From Centroberyx gerrardi (taxonomy: Eukaryota; Chordata; Actinopteri; Beryciformes; Berycidae), in assembly GCF_048128805.1 (NCBI RefSeq), contig NC_136000.1:19111946-19175945 (forward strand): a stretch of 64,000 nucleotides of DNA, written 5' to 3'. Position 1 is the stretch's first letter, and every line of letters starts with the position of its first letter. The notes beneath the pieces are model-generated. The model was not told where the DNA came from, made no database searches, and saw nothing but the letters and a program-made list of their open reading frames with translations. This document shows positions 32,426 through 42,071 of the stretch, piece by piece. Made by a program: the position numbers and the translations under genes.

Positions 32426-32715
32426 TGACTATTTAAAAGGTGCCGCCCCGTGCTTACGATCCCTATTTACCTCACATTAATCTCCATGTGGTCAATGCAG
32501 ATTAGCAGGGACGTCATTTGGTTATGGAAAGCATGGAAGATAGCCTACATATAGTGGGTGTAAATCTGATGTAGTTTTTATTATTATAATGGACAGCAGA
32601 GTACATGAGTGAAGTATATAAACTGCAAGAAATTTACATGAAAGCCATATCTTTAAAAAAACAAAACAAAACATTGCAGGAGCGTTCAGGATTTATGTGT
32701 TTCCTTTAAACTGTG

Positions 32716-32721
32716 CACGTG
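32716..32721. promoter_or_regulatory. CACGTG E-box, middle
   Basis: Canonical E-box 605 bases upstream of the bhlhe41 start codon. Confidence 0.45.
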
Positions 32722-33093
32722 TAAGACAGTTTGGTGACTTAACGTCTAATAATTTATCACAATGACCAAATAAATATATCTTGTCAGTCATCAGTTATTG
32801 CTCCACTACTACGATATAAACGGGATGCGACGTTTTGGTGGCAGATATTATATGCAGGGACTTTGCCATACCTTAGTTTAGGTTTTAGTGAATTGACGCC
32901 CTGCAGATTAATCTGTTTCGACCAGCGTCATCCAAGCCTGCGCCCTTTTTCCTCTCCTACAGTTTACGCATGAATCACGTATCAGCAAGGAGGTCAAAAC
33001 GGTTAGGACTACGTAGCATCGTTATAGGAACGGCAGCAATGGCTGCTAACACAGAGAAGGTCTAATTACCGGACTTTGTGCTGGTGCAGGCTA

Positions 33094-33099
33094 CACGTG
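33094..33099. promoter_or_regulatory. CACGTG E-box, proximal
   Basis: Canonical E-box 227 bases upstream of the bhlhe41 start codon. CLOCK:BMAL1 and DEC proteins are known to bind such sites in mammalian DEC promoters. Confidence 0.55.
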
Positions 33100-33320
33100 A
33101 GTCGGAAGCTGTTCCCTACCGGAGGCGCGCGTGCGCTCTCACCACAGCACCGACGGTTCGCAAAGTGGCAGCTCAGAAAACTATAGACATCAGTCTAAAG
33201 CGCAGCTCCACTGGAGGACACGCACTGTGCAACATCTCCCTCAACCCCGTGTTTTGTGGATCGTGGAATAACAAACATTCCCCGAAGAGGCTTGAGGAAG
33301 GATAAGCAGCAGGAGAAGTT

Positions 33321-33382
33321 ATGGATGAAAGAATACCGCATTTACAGGACAGGCAATTTATGGAGCACGCCGATTTCTTGGG
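33321..33382 (+). CDS. bhlhe41: bhlhe41 exon 1 (coding part)
   Basis: MDERIPHLQDRQFMEHADFL, ending in phase 2 before donor GTGAGT. Confidence 0.93.
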
Positions 33383-35381
33383 GTGAGTGTCGCTTTTGGC
33401 AAACTCTGTCAAACTCTCTGTAATAATGAAAACTTGAAGATTAATCGGGCATTTTCTTCTTTACTTTAGGGTGGATTACCCCTCTCTCTACATGTGCAAA
33501 TCTAAAAGAGGAATGAAACGCGAGGATGGTGGGAAGGTGCGTACTGTTACTTACATTTAGGACACTTAAATGTAGCCCATAGTTTATCATTTTGATTACA
33601 CGACCTTTGTCAGGTCATGAAACATAACGTGATTCATTTGTGCTGTAAATTTTATAGCTTTCTGTCTCTGATGTAGTAAACCCTTGTACCTTTGCCAGCA
33701 GGACGCATACAAGTTACCACACCGGTTGATAGAGAAGAAGAGGAGAGACAGAATCAACGAATGTATTGGCCAGCTGAAGGATTTGTTACCCGAACATCTG
33801 AAGCTGACGGTGAGATTCTGACAATACAGAGTTTTTAGATGCCCACTGAATCTGGTTTTACATGACAGTGATCTTGTAAATAACCAACGGAACTGTTGTT
33901 TTCCCCCCCCACAGACGCTCGGGCATTTGGAGAAAGCAGTTGTCCTGGAGTTAACACTGAAGCACTTAAACGCACTGACTGCTGTCACTGAGCAGCAGCA
34001 CCAGAAGATTATTGCTTTGCAGAATGGTAAGAGGCGTGAAGTTTGCCATGTAGCCAAGTTTTTTTTAACAATCCAGGAACTGCTCTTCTTGATAATTTGA
34101 TATTCAACGAGATAGTTTAGATTAGGTTATATTGAATATATTATATGAAACTTTAATAATCCCAGTGGGGAAACTGTCGTTGGAGCAGCAGATAGAAGGA
34201 TATGAATATACGAAATATTGAAGATGACAATTACAGCAAGAGAGCATATTGAGAATATTACAACAGATGATGTATAATGATAAAACTTCTTAGTTGACAG
34301 ATTAACAGGTTAGAAGCGGGTGTGCAGCTGTTCACATTATCAGTATGCAGACATGCAAACTATCCGAATTCTCTGCTGGATGGCGAGACTTTTCTTGGCT
34401 ACGTTTTACAGAATAATCAGCTGTTTAATCATTTTTTTAATCACATGTTTTACAGGGGACCGGTCGATGAAATCTACCATTCATGCAGATCTGGATGCGT
34501 TCCACTCCGGGTTCCAGGCCTGTGCCAAAGAGGTCCTGCAGTACCTGAACCAGTTTGAGAACTGGACGACACGAGAGCAGAGGTGCGCGCAGCTCATCAG
34601 CCACCTGCACAAGGTTTTAGCGCAGTTCCAGCCTGGCGCACCGCCGCTCCAGCACCAGCTACCCGCCGGGGACGCGCAGGACCGCGATGGGCAGAAAGCC
34701 GAGAGTCAAGCCAACTGTGTCCCGGTCATCCAGAGGACCCAAGCCGGGGAGCTTAACGAGAACGACACAGACACGGACAGTGGATACGGGGGTGAAGCCG
34801 AAAAGAACGATGGCAAAGATAAAGAATGTGAGCGCAATAAGGCGCAGGGACCCAAGGCGGTAAAGATCAAGCAAGAGTTTGGAGATGATCGCGCTGCCAA
34901 AAAACCAAAGATGAACTGGAGTGGAAATGGCTTAGCCGGCGCAGACCCTACCAGACCTGATGTGGCGTTTATGAACTCTCTGATGGGAATAACTGGTGTG
35001 GGACAGCAGACACCCATTTGCATGCCTTTTTACTTCATCAACCCCTCCGCGGCAGCGTCCTATATGCCCTTTTTCGACAAAAGTAACCTTGAAAAGTATG
35101 TGTACCCAGCGGCAGCCGCTCTCACATCCCCTTTCCCCTGGTTATACCCCGGGATCCCCGCTCACGCATCAGCAGCGGCGGCCGCGGCTGCAGCGGCAGC
35201 TTTCCCCGGCTTGTCTGCACACTTTGGAGCCTCTGCCCAATCAAAAGACTCCCATTCTCCGGACAGTGACGGGTCAAACGAGGCTGAGCTCGGCTTACTT
35301 GAGGAGAGAGAGGAAAGTCCTGGGGATGACGACGATGACGGTGACGTAGCTGATGCATCCCAGGAGAACAAGAATACATAA
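33321..35381 (+). CDS. bhlhe41: bhlhe41 (DEC2/SHARP1), bHLH-Orange transcriptional repressor
   Basis: Nuclear E-box-binding repressor that feeds back on the CLOCK:BMAL1 circadian loop. Exons: 33321-33382, 33470-33536, 33702-33809, 33915-34026, 34456-35381; 1,275 nt, 424 aa. Start MDERIPHLQDRQFMEH is the family N terminus. The basic helix-loop-helix (residues about 46-105) shows KLPHRLIEKKRRDRINECIG and TLGHLEKAVVLELTLKHLNA. The Orange domain (about 127-172) shows DLDAFHSGFQACAKEVLQYL. Further on are CVPVIQRTQ, NDTDTDSGYGGEAE, a probable sumoylation site VKIKQEF and an alanine run near residue 355. Compared with human DEC2 the Ala/Gly-rich C terminus is much reduced. Type 41 rather than 40 rests on the N terminus, Ala run, LEKYVYPAAAA and linkage to sspn and rassf8. 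Confidence 0.95.
33470..33536 (+). CDS. bhlhe41: bhlhe41 exon 2
   Basis: Acceptor CTTTAG ends at 33469. Encodes VDYPSLYMCKSKRGMKREDG then GK; donor GTGCGT. Matches LDYSSLYMCKPKRSMKRDD of human. Confidence 0.93.
33702..33809 (+). CDS. bhlhe41: bhlhe41 exon 3 (basic region and helix 1)
   Basis: 36 codons DAYKLPHRLIEKKRRDRINE through LKLT; donor GTGAGA. The acceptor is a tandem CAGCAG (33696-33701), so an extra Gln at the junction is possible. Confidence 0.95.
33915..34026 (+). CDS. bhlhe41: bhlhe41 exon 4 (helix 2)
   Basis: Acceptor CCCACAG ends at 33914. Encodes TLGHLEKAVVLELTLKHLNA then LTAVTEQQHQKIIALQN; phase 1 before donor GTAAGA. Confidence 0.95.
34027..34455 (+). other. bhlhe41 intron 4 with repeat copy B
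   Basis: 429 bases with the interspersed repeat at 34151-34260. The sequence is open in the exon-5 frame from 34320, but the acceptor TTTTACAG at 34448-34455 marks the real exon start. Confidence 0.65.
34151..34260 (+). mobile_element. interspersed repeat, copy B
   Basis: CTTTAATAATCCCAGTGGGG then AAACTG...GAGCAGCAG aligns with the core of the repeat at 2871-2920 (CTTTATTGATC...TTGGGGAAATTC...CACAGCAGCA). Diverged; ends uncertain. Confidence 0.45.
34456..35381 (+). CDS. bhlhe41: bhlhe41 exon 5 (Orange domain and C terminus)
   Basis: Acceptor TTTACAG ends at 34455. Encodes GDRSMKSTIHADLDAFHSGF onward, ending in an acidic tail (DDDDDGDVADASQENKNT) with TAA at 35379-35381. Confidence 0.96.
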
Positions 35382-37310
35382 TCAGTTTTCTGCTTGTCAA
35401 ACGGGCTAATTTGTCTGTGTTACTTTTTCGTGCATTCTGCTAAGGAGTTTATGTATTCTCGTTTTTTATTAGGCTAGTTTTAAGACAAGGTTTCACAGTA
35501 GAATTTCTCATGTACAATATCTTGGCGAAACAGGGGACAGTTGTGACGGCGCGTGCCTTTTGCACTTATGCTAGATTAATCAATTTGAATGATTATCGAC
35601 GATGATTGACACTAATACACGTCTGTGTTGTCCGAGGGGCATATTGTGCTGGAGTTAGTTTTTTATCTTCTTTGATAAAATATTTTGAAACGGCAGTATT
35701 GGTGCCAAAACTTTGGGTAACAGAACCGTGCGCAGTATCCCTCTATCCCAATCAGCGAGTCTCTTTGGATGTATTATGTTGCAACTGACCTCCGCCAAGG
35801 TTATTAACAGCTTGGCTGACTCTGACTGTAAATATAATTACCTGGAAGATAGTCTGATTCATTAACATGTAAATGTGCACTAAATGGGCCTATATAATAA
35901 GTGCTCGAGGAAGTATAACGCCTACAGTACCTCATCCCCCACTTTCCCTCGGGCTAGGCTAATTGGGAGCCTCATTACTGTCCCTCCTGAGGTGAAATGA
36001 ATGGTATCCCCCCACCCCCACCCCTTCCCAACACCACCACCACCACTAACAACACCACCAACAACAAACACATTGATCATGTTGAAATGATGGGAGTGGT
36101 GTTAGGACTATTCCCCCTCTTCATGGCAACTCATTTTTACAGGTCTGAGTTTACTTTACCTGTTTGTTCGTTTGAAGAAAGAAAAACAACCGCCACACCA
36201 GTGATCAAGTTATTAAAATGCTGATAGGTTTAGTAATGGAAAAAAGAAGCCCTTCATTCAGAGGGGACAGCTCGACCAGCATATTGTACGTCCCTTGAAT
36301 AAAGCATTTCTGCACACTGAGATGCAGTAACTTGTACCTCCAATAAACATTGTACTACAGTAGGTAGCATAGCACCTTATAGATCTTTGATATTGAATGT
36401 ACCTGTATTTTCCCAGCTGTTGAAGTTTGTATGTAGGACGATCTTTACTCTTTGAGACGGAAAGTGCACTTTTCTCTGCCTTTGAAAGCCCCCCCCCCCC
36501 CCCCTTCCCCCTCCAAAAAAAGTCACCTTACAAAGTTATAAGTTATGAAAGTCAATCACTGTAGTTCTCTTTTTACCATTTTATTGTGTTGTCGGGTCCT
36601 CTTGAAAGAAAAACATGACATCATTTCAAAAGAGAGAGTAGAGATACAAGATGCTTTTGTGGTGATTTCATGCAGCAAAGCGGTGATGAACTAATTCCTC
36701 TGATTTAATAAAACACTGCTCATTTCTAGCTCTTTTAAGCCGGGGTAGATGTCAAATCATTGTCAGCTTTGAGAAACCCTGCACCCCATTACATGCCACA
36801 GTATCCCTGATTCTCTGTGTTATATGCTATCATCGTATATATATGAACAACCTTGCTTTTCAAATACTTGACAAAGGTGGAAAGGAAACTGTGGTCACAT
36901 GACCGGCAGTTGTGACCATTGCTGTTTTAGGACCTTTAGAAATCTTGGCCTGTTTTCTAAGAGATTAATTCCTGCAAGTGTGGTGTTGTTCAGTCCCATG
37001 TGTGACTGAATACACAGACGATTTTCATCTTATTTTGCATACATGTCATTGCTTTTATAGTTATGTTCTGCTGTTTCTGCCTCAAATCTGCCATGTTCTC
37101 AATTGTTATATAAAGTGGCATGTGTGTTTGTAAATAGTTTTTGTGAATATACCATACAATATACATGTCTATGTCAATGTTGTAGAAGTCTATGGATTTT
37201 TTTAAAAAAGATTTAACTGAGCAACTGTTGCACATTTCGTTAATGCTTTACACATATGCTGTTCTAAATTATTGCTGATGAGTTGTAAAATAAATATCAA
37301 AACAAAACTA
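35382..37310 (+). other. bhlhe41: bhlhe41 3' UTR
   Basis: AT-rich, about 1.9 kb, with AATAAA at 36298, 36342, 36707 and 37289; a C16 run at 36489-36504 and a CCA/ACA-rich stretch at 36004-36070. The most distal AATAAA (37289-37294) is the likely end; the earlier hexamers may give shorter forms. The DEC2 transcript has a long 3' UTR in mammals too. Confidence 0.55.
37289..37294 (+). terminator. bhlhe41: distal polyadenylation signal AATAAA, bhlhe41
   Basis: Canonical hexamer followed by AT-rich sequence about 1.9 kb after the stop codon. Confidence 0.5.
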
Positions 37311-37408
37311 TACAGGTTTACTTCTCATTTAACACAAACGCTGCACTCTATCACACTTGTTTCATCAAACCCAGTACAAGTTCAGTGAGTATGTGTTAGT
37401 CTGTTGAT

Positions 37409-37470
37409 GTGTTGCTTCCAACAAATTACCTCCATACTGTATGTAATGTGCAGTTTGTTGGAGGCAACAC
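37409..37470. other. 62-nt stem-loop just beyond bhlhe41
   Basis: GTGTTGCTTCCAACAAA (37409-37425) pairs with TTTGTTGGAGGCAACAC (37454-37470), 16 of 17 Watson-Crick plus one wobble; the 28-nt interior can form further short stems (CATAC/GTATG). Confidence 0.6.
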
Positions 37471-38553
37471 ACACTGTGTAAGAGAGAGAAGTTAGGTATG
37501 CGCAAGATACAGTGAAAAGGTCAGAATCCATAATATCTAACAGCTTTCATGAATAAACAATACCAAAAGTCCCACAGATGAAATGTATTGTTATTAATGC
37601 GCTAATCAGCTGACAGGTCACAGCAGTGGAATGTACAGTAAGCCAAGGCTTTAAGCAAATGTCATGTGATAAAAGGATGATGAAGTGAGATTACACTCAC
37701 TCTGTACAGGCTGATGCAAAACAAGGGCCCTGCTTTCAACTTGTCAGAGGCTTTAAGCAGGATCAAGCCCAGTCTTTGTTGTTGCCATTAACTGGCTTAT
37801 TGCAATGTTACTTGAATCTTTATGATTAATTGGATTGCCTTGATATCTCTATGCAGTGCTACTTGATTTTATGCTCGCTAGTGATCTCGGCTACTTAGAG
37901 CTCCAATTAGTACAAACTCGTGCCTTTCGAGGCTAGCAAGGAACATATGCTGCTTTGGGGTGCAGCCGTTTTTTAGTAAATCCTCAGCATAGTGATGGAA
38001 CATGGTCCACACCGAAGCCCCGCATGGCAACATCTCCACCAACAGACAGAAAGACCTCATCTGGTACTTCCCCTTTGCCCAGAACCTTTGCTTTCTCAAC
38101 CTCAAATTACAGTACGCTTCTTTGGATATCTTCAGTCATCTGTGAAAGCACCAGGTAAGAGTAAATTATAAAAGTTTGAGCAAATATATTTCTGCATTCA
38201 TATTACAGGATAAGCCAACCCTTTGTAAACCTTCCATGGGACAGAGCTACATAACCAAGTTAATTCCTTTGGCTGAATATACATATCATGAAGCTTAGGA
38301 TGTCTCTCATCATTGGAAAAAAACACTTATTGCCATTTCCTTCATACTGTCACAGCCATATTGCACCCATATTGGCGGTTCTGTGATTACTGGGCAAAGG
38401 TCTCCATCTACTGGTGAAACGCCCGACATAGACATCTGCCTCGAGAGTGTGCAAGCTGGAGTACATCCAATATAGATTCTGTATTACATGCACAGTGCAG
38501 TTTCAACTATCACCACATGTAACAGTCATGAAACATCCAATTCTGTCAATTGG

Positions 38554-38559
38554 TTTATT
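38554..38559 (-). terminator. rassf8: possible rassf8 polyadenylation signal (AATAAA on minus strand)
   Basis: AATAAA read on the minus strand, 2.0 kb downstream of the rassf8 stop. Other hexamers nearer the stop cannot be excluded. Confidence 0.3.
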
Positions 38560-39294
38560 GAATCATGCAATCCATGTCATATCATCAGCCAGTTACAGCC
38601 ATACATCTGTCAACACTTTGCGGTATATTAAGGCAGGAAAAAAAAACAGGTATGTACAGTCGACATCTTATAGATCTAGAACAAATACAGTTGTAAACAC
38701 TGACCACAGCTACTAATCATCCCAGGGTGGAAAATGCACACAAGTGGTTTCTTCTTAATAAAACAACCCTCTACTTCTTCCTGGGTAACAGAAGTGATCT
38801 AAACTGGTAACTATATGTGCTGCATGACATGAAAGAAATTAGAATAAATTGTCAACGCACTTTACAGCACATAATATAGTGACAATAATACAGTGACAAA
38901 GTGGAAAGTGCTATCAATAATGATCTTTCCCTTGATATTTCTACAAAACACTATGATTTTTCAAAAAGATGATTAGAAATAGTTTCCTCTTTGTTGCTAT
39001 GCTATTGCCATTTCTCTCTGTGCGGCCAAGTGGTGCCATTACATCTACTGACGTCTTACTCTAAAGTATGATCATTGCTTCAATAACTCTGCTAAAGCTT
39101 TACTGTACATTATTTGTATACACCAACTGTTGTACCCCTAGAATGAATATAAGGCACTTATTGTGATGTGATTAGCAGCTGAACTACAACCAAAGAGGGG
39201 TTTCATACTTGGGCCTTTTTATCCCTTTTCCCTTTTGTCATTGACTCCCAACTCAAAAACTTAATTTCCTTTCTCTCTGTCATTCTTTCTTTCT

Positions 39295-39296
<2 letters not shown>

Positions 39297-39330
<34 letters not shown>

Positions 39331-39346
39331 ACACACACACACACAG
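39297..39346 (+). repeat. (CA)n microsatellite
   Basis: CA array with one CC interruption. Confidence 0.9.
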
Positions 39347-40563
39347 TAGCTGTGGCTATCCAAGCTATTATTACATGCGTCCCCTCTTTAGATCTAACAA
39401 ACGTCTAATTTACTGTCATGTAGGTGCTCTGGACATCCAGATATGGCTATATGAACGACACACACATGCAACAAGACCCGGTAATCTTTGGCCATCGATC
39501 CTTACAGATGAACAAGCAATAATAAATTTGGCAAAAATATACTGTGTAGTCATCTTAAGAACAAAAAAAAGATAAAAGACATCTTAAAAACAAAGAGGAG
39601 AAAAGAGAAAAATAACACTGTTTCATTATGCAGGCGATACTGCGGGCATGAAGACACTGCATCCTTGTAACTGTGAATGCACTGCTTCGTAATAAAATAT
39701 AATAATTCACTAAATAAAATTGAAGAGTAAGAAAACATATTTACAGTATGCCACCATTTTGGTACATATAGACAGCAACATTCTTCAGTAACAAAACTAT
39801 TAACCATTTGTGCATAGTTTTAACATGTACAGAAAGTCAGAGCTAAGGGAATAAATTCTGATAGACGATAGACTCTAGAGATATTTATTATATCATAGAG
39901 ATGAGTGGATCCTTCATTACCGATATATGAACCAGCCGTTACACTGGGTTAAATCTATTCACTACAGAATTACTTATGTTTTCAGAGATATAGTTCATAG
40001 ATTCACATAACCAAGACACTCAAGAAGAATATTGTTCAAAAGGCAATCGTTTTGGATCATGATGCTAGTGATAAAACAATACCATATCATTCAGCAGGTA
40101 CTGAAGTGAGAATAAAAGTACAGTAAGTGGATGTGTTTAAAAGGGATGTCGACGACAGTGTGATGTTTAGCAAGTCCCAACATTTTCAGAGACGAGCACC
40201 TGTGTCGTGGCGCATGATGCCGCTGCCGTTGTTTCGATTTTTTTTGTTTCATGCCATCAGTTCTAAGCATCTTTCACTCCCACCAAGTGCTCCAATGACT
40301 TCCATCCAGCAGTCCACATCTTTCCTTCATTGTTTGAGCCTTTACACTCAGGCTCGCCTACGGGACGGCTGGTTTACGTAGGCTGCTTCCACTGTTTATA
40401 AAAGCTCCATAACAGATCCGGGCGAGAGAGAAAACAGTGCATAGGAGAGTGCTACTGAGGTATCCTGTACTGTGATATCCAGACACAAGGGAGTGAGCTA
40501 CGGGACCGAGACGCGAGGGAGACAGGAGATGTCCCCCTTCGCCCGGTACTGTGTCGCCGAGCC

Positions 40564-40685
40564 TCAGACGTAGATGCCCTCCGGGTTCAGGCCGGAGCTG
40601 AGAGGGCTGTGGAGCACCCGAAGGTGGCCGGACATCGGGTGGGAGGACACAGGGCGCTTCAGGGAGCCAGTGAGGGGAACTAAAT
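40564..40685 (-). CDS. rassf8: rassf8 last coding exon
   Basis: Acceptor TTGCTCAG precedes 40685. Encodes [20 protein letters not shown] then [20 protein letters not shown] with TGA at 40566-40564, matching the human C terminus. Confidence 0.95.
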
Positions 40686-41983
40686 CTGAGCAAGGCAAAA
40701 AAAAAATTAGAGAGGATATGCCATTGAATATGCTATACAAAAGTGTACTTTGAGGGTTTGGGGCGCAAGTGGCATTTTGGCTGAAAAAGAGTGTTAATAT
40801 ATCATTGGAAAGCTCTTGTTGAGCTCTATCTGATGGTCAAAAGAACACATTTGTAAGCATAAACAAAATTAAAATAAAGGGAGAAATCCAAAAGACTCAA
40901 GTGGATCAAATTTGGAGCGAAAGAGGTGTAAATGCACTTAATAGCTTTTTATAGTGCATCAATTTTCTGAATCTTAATATCTGTAAAAGTATAAATAGTT
41001 CCTATGTTATGTTTTGAATAAAAGGATGCAAGCATTTAATGCGTTTTCTGCTATAAATTAGGAACATGTCACTTGCGCCCCTTTCACTCTAAAACCTCTA
41101 TTTATTTGTGTTTCTTGATCTACACCACATGTGATCGCTGCTATACGACATCCAGCCACCAGGAGTCAGCATTGAGCTAAACAAGAGAGCCAGCCATTAC
41201 ACTTTCATTCTCTGGCCAAGCACAAAAGCTCTTGCTGATTCAACACACATGTCCTGGTAGGTTATTAGAAGGACATGAACACTAAATCCATTCTTTTTTT
41301 TATAATGGAAAACCATTACCGTGAAGTTTAATAAAGAGACCTACAGCTCTGAATGATGTAATGGCGCAGCACATGGTCATGGAGTCAGAAAAATATTTGT
41401 TGTACATGATTTAGAAAGACTCTGTGGGGGATGTGAGATTTAAAGGTGAAGCATTGTGTAAACTGGTGCGTTAGAGATATTAACAAAATCAGTTTAAGCA
41501 TCTAAACCATTATGTACCGTTCTAGTTTCAGCTCTTGAACTTGTTGCTGGCAGTCTATAACTGCCGACAAATGAAGCGCGTTTCCCGGCTGAGGCTGAAA
41601 TTGTTATTCTAAAGTTTTTAATAAGCAGCTGGTAGATGTACAACAGCTCGATTTAGACGGCCTCTATGGCATTCTGACTGCTCTCCCATTATTTACTGCT
41701 CTTGGTTCTGCGTCAGCTCTCCGCCTGTCTCCTCTAGGATGACAGAGCTATGGTCCGCTGGGCCCATCACCGAAACTGCTGAGCATGTGATAGGGCAGAG
41801 TGATGGAAGGAGAGAGTGATGGACAGAGAGAGAGAGAGAGTGGGGTGAATGAGTGACGCCGGGCCTGCCTGTATCCAAGCAGCCGTTGGCATGGAGACTA
41901 TAAGTGCTACTGGAAGGGGCGAAACAGATACTATACTCTCTCCTTTCTGTCTTTTTTCTGTCTACTAACCCCCCTCCCCACTT

Positions 41984-42022
<39 letters not shown>

Positions 42023-42031
42023 TATATACAC

Positions 42032-42071
<40 letters not shown>

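Larger units (their letters stand above)
31110..33040. other. shared upstream region of divergent sspn and bhlhe41
   Basis: The two start codons are 2.5 kb apart on opposite strands. The interval holds a long (CA)n at 32363-32423 and two of three CACGTG E-boxes; no coding exon was seen. The transcription start sites are not visible. Confidence 0.6.
37311..40563. other. bhlhe41-rassf8 intergenic interval and probable rassf8 3' UTR
   Basis: Tail-to-tail genes. A hairpin lies at 37409-37470 and a (CA)n at 39297-39346. The rassf8 3' UTR (minus strand) probably runs from 40563 to near 38540, where TTTATT at 38554-38559 gives a minus-strand AATAAA. No further coding sequence was seen. Confidence 0.5.

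Noticed and set aside
33039-33065. Possible nine-codon upstream ORF before bhlhe41
   Set aside because: The transcription start is not visible, so I cannot tell whether this ATG is in the mRNA.
33596-34057. 153-codon minus-strand open frame across bhlhe41 exons 3 and 4
   Set aside because: It covers conserved plus-strand exons and introns in antisense and has no recognisable domain.
34320-34455. Upstream extension of bhlhe41 exon 5 in the same frame
   Set aside because: The extension (MCSCSHYQYAD...) does not match the family, and the TTTTACAG acceptor at 34448-34455 joins the frame of exon 4.
37878-38158. Open frames and unique-looking sequence downstream of bhlhe41, a possible conserved noncoding element
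   Set aside because: No protein similarity or motif. Conservation cannot be judged from one sequence.
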